A stretch of 26,428 nt of DNA from DATESZ01 sp035283845 (GTDB taxonomy: Bacteria > Desulfobacterota > Syntrophia > Syntrophales > JACQWR01): the NCBI GenBank assembly GCA_035283845.1, contig DATESZ010000005.1:1-26428 (forward strand), read 5' to 3'. Under the pieces are notes generated by a model, which worked only from the letters and a program-made list of their open reading frames with translations, had not been told where the DNA came from and made no database searches. How positions within the stretch are numbered: position 1 is the first letter of the stretch; each line of letters starts with the position of its first letter. The translations under genes and the position numbers were made by a program. Shown here in pieces: positions 24,419 through 26,428 of this stretch.

Positions 24419-26428
24419 ATGTTTGATTTAATGGATAAAGAAAAAGAAGAAATTACCACCGCGATTCCGGTGCTGCCTTTAAGGGATGTGGTAGTGTTTC
24501 CCCACATGATAGTTCCTCTTTTTGTCGGCAGAGAGAAGTCCATTGCCGCATTGCAATCGGCAATGAAGTATGAAAAGGGGATATTTTTAGTAGCCCAGAA
24601 AAACGCGAAGAAAGACGAGCCGGCAGAAGATGATATCTACAAGTTCGGCACCATCGGTATTATTATTCAGTTGTTACGACTTCCCGACAGGACAGTTAAA
24701 GTGCTTGTTGAAGGGCGCGCGAGGGGCATTATTAAGAAATACCTGCCCAACGAAGATTATTTCTTGGCAGAAGTGGAGGAAGTTCCGGTAGTTGCCGATC
24801 CCGATGCTATGAAAACGGAAGCGCTGATGAGAAGTATCAAAGAGGCTTTCGAAATCTATTTGAAGTTGAGCAAAAAGGTTCATATAGAGATAGCAAGTAC
24901 AGTTGCCGCTATGGATGATCCTTCAAAATTTGCCGATGTCGTTGTTTCCAATGTTAATGTAAAACTTGAAGATAGGCAGACAATCCTCGAAGTAATCAAC
25001 GTAAATGATAGACTTGAGGCCATATATGCCCTTATCGTAGCTGAGAACGAGATCCTGCAGGTTGAAGAAAAGATCAAGCGGCGGGTGAAGAAGCAGATGG
25101 AAAAGACCCAGAAGGATTATTATTTGAATGAGCAGATACGCGCCATTCAGAAGGAGATGGGAGAAAAGGATGATTTCAGGAATGAAGTGGGGGAACTGGA
25201 AAAGCGGCTGAAACAGAAGAAATTATCCGAGGAAGCGAGTAAAAAAGTAAAACAGGAAATTAAAAAGCTTCAAATGATGGCGCCCATGTCGGCTGAATCC
25301 ACGGTAGTGAGAAACTATATAGAATGGATACTGGAAATGCCCTGGGGTGAGAAAACGGAAAACGATAAATCCCTTAAAGAATCCGAGACAATCCTTGAAG
25401 AGGATCATTATGGCCTGAAAAAGGTAAAGGAGAGGATACTGGAGTATCTTGCCGTACAAAGCCTTGTAAAGAAAAATAAAGGATCCATTTTGTGCCTCGT
25501 CGGACCGCCCGGCGTCGGGAAGACTTCAATTGCGAAATCGGTGGCCCGCGCCACAAACAGGAAGTTTGTCCGGATGTCCCTCGGGGGCGTGCGGGATGAG
25601 GCGGAGATCAGAGGGCACAGGAGAACGTATATAGGAGCGCTGCCCGGCAAGATTATCCAGTTGTTGAAGAAAGCAGGTTCCAACAACCCCGTTTTTTGTC
25701 TCGACGAGGTCGATAAGCTGAGTTCCGATTTCCGGGGCGATCCTTCCTCCGCCCTGCTCGAGGTTCTTGATCCGGAACAGAATTACGCCTTCAATGATAA
25801 TTACCTTGAGGTTGATTATGACCTTTCAGACATCATGTTCATTACCACGGCAAATATATTGCAGACAATACCGGCGCCCCTTCAGGATCGGATGGAAGTG
25901 ATTCGCATTGCCGGATATACGGAGCCGGAAAAGTTGAGTATTGCCCAGAAATTTCTCGTGGCCAAGGAACTGGAGGCAAATGGTCTTACCGCTGATAATC
26001 TGACTTTTACAGATGGGGCGCTGCTGACAATTATCAGGAAATATACGCGGGAAGCTGGCGTCCGGAACATGGAGCGGGAGATTGCCTCCATTTGCCGAAA
26101 GGTTGCCCGCGAGATTGTTACCAATGGTCATAACGGCATGATTAAAGTAACAGCGAAGCTGGTTTCTAAATATCTGGGGGTAGCAAAGCACAGGCATGGC
26201 GAAACGGAAGGGAAAGATGAAGTAGGGTTAACAATTGGACTCGCCTGGACGGAAGTGGGCGGCGAGTTGCTTGTCATCGAAGCTTCCATCATGAAGGGAA
26301 CCGGGAAGATGACCCTGACGGGAAAGTTAGGAGATGTCATGCAGGAATCTGCCCAGGCCGCTCTGACCTACGTCCGCGCTCGGGCGGAACAGTTCGGTTT
26401 GCCGGACAATTTTTACAAGGAAACGGAT
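24419..26428 (+). CDS. lon: ATP-dependent protease Lon, 3' end outside window
   Basis: Lon is a single-chain AAA+ serine protease that degrades misfolded and regulatory proteins. 670 codons are present and the frame is open at the right edge, so about 120-150 residues of a normal 790-820 residue protein are missing. Seen are the N-terminal substrate domain (IPVLPLRDVVVFP), a coiled-coil linker with QKDYYLNEQIRAIQKEMGE, and Walker A GPPGVGKT (residues 362-369). These are followed by LGGVRDEAEIRGHRRTY, Walker B FCLDEVDKL and the beginning of the protease domain (GDVMQESAQAALT). The window ends just before the expected GPSAG catalytic serine. The ATG at 24419 is preceded by AGGA with a 9-base gap. 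It ends the tig-clpP-clpX-lon series. Confidence 0.95.
   Translation, partial: MFDLMDKEKEEITTAIPVLPLRDVVVFPHMIVPLFVGREKSIAALQSAMKYEKGIFLVAQKNAKKDEPAEDDIYKFGTIGIIIQLLRLPDRTVKVLVEGRARGIIKKYLPNEDYFLAEVEEVPVVADPDAMKTEALMRSIKEAFEIYLKLSKKVHIEIASTVAAMDDPSKFADVVVSNVNVKLEDRQTILEVINVNDRLEAIYALIVAENEILQVEEKIKRRVKKQMEKTQKDYYLNEQIRAIQKEMGEKDDFRNEVGELEKRLKQKKLSEEASKKVKQEIKKLQMMAPMSAESTVVRNYIEWILEMPWGEKTENDKSLKESETILEEDHYGLKKVKERILEYLAVQSLVKKNKGSILCLVGPPGVGKTSIAKSVARATNRKFVRMSLGGVRDEAEIRGHRRTYIGALPGKIIQLLKKAGSNNPVFCLDEVDKLSSDFRGDPSSALLEVLDPEQNYAFNDNYLEVDYDLSDIMFITTANILQTIPAPLQDRMEVIRIAGYTEPEKLSIAQKFLVAKELEANGLTADNLTFTDGALLTIIRKYTREAGVRNMEREIASICRKVAREIVTNGHNGMIKVTAKLVSKYLGVAKHRHGETEGKDEVGLTIGLAWTEVGGELLVIEASIMKGTGKMTLTGKLGDVMQESAQAALTYVRARAEQFGLPDNFYKETD

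Overview
The window reads as a bacterial chromosome segment from an anaerobe that uses the Wood-Ljungdahl (reductive acetyl-CoA) pathway. The best guess is a Desulfobacterota (former Deltaproteobacteria) lineage such as a syntroph or sulfate reducer. That guess rests on gene content: a long bacterial-type AcsB, HdrA/MvhD proteins beside MetV-MetF, a selenocysteine-containing SelD, and the order tRNA-Leu, tig, clpP, clpX, lon. No rRNA or marker phylogeny is available, so the taxon is inference. Genes are densely packed; no gene-free stretch exceeds about 220 bases, and no insertion sequence, prophage or CRISPR array was seen.

Region 1 (1-10156, all +) is a Wood-Ljungdahl block. It holds the C-terminal part of the Ni-Fe CO dehydrogenase CooS/AcsA, acetyl-CoA synthase AcsB, corrinoid protein large subunit AcsC and methyltransferase AcsE. 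These are followed by two tandem HdrA-like flavoproteins, an MvhD-like subunit, and MetV and MetF (methylene-tetrahydrofolate reductase). The methyl group made by MetF/MetV would pass through AcsE to the AcsC corrinoid and then to AcsB, where it is joined with CO from CooS and CoA. The HdrA/MvhD proteins probably wire electrons to or from MetF. A soluble PAS histidine kinase (10181-11668) follows 24 bases after metF.

Region 2 (11669-16959, +) carries smc behind a good sigma70-type promoter, then ftsY and a small metallophosphatase. Region 3 (16950-18766, -) carries ridA-thrC, whose 3' end overlaps the phosphatase gene by 10 bases. Region 4 is selD (18852-19907, +), whose active-site residue is encoded by an in-frame TGA followed by a SECIS-like hairpin. 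A standard ORF caller would start this gene 33 codons late. Region 5 (19962-20775, -) holds a FmdB-type zinc-ribbon gene and an HExxH protein behind a strong promoter. Region 6 (20945 to the end, +) holds tRNA-Leu(UAG), trigger factor, ClpP, ClpX and a truncated Lon: a protein folding and ATP-dependent proteolysis cluster.

The most notable items are the selenocysteine SelD and the HdrA pair, in which one paralogue keeps the core cysteines and the other keeps the ferredoxin domain. The electron-transfer/MetVF module is also compact and lacks HdrB, HdrC and RnfC genes within the window.
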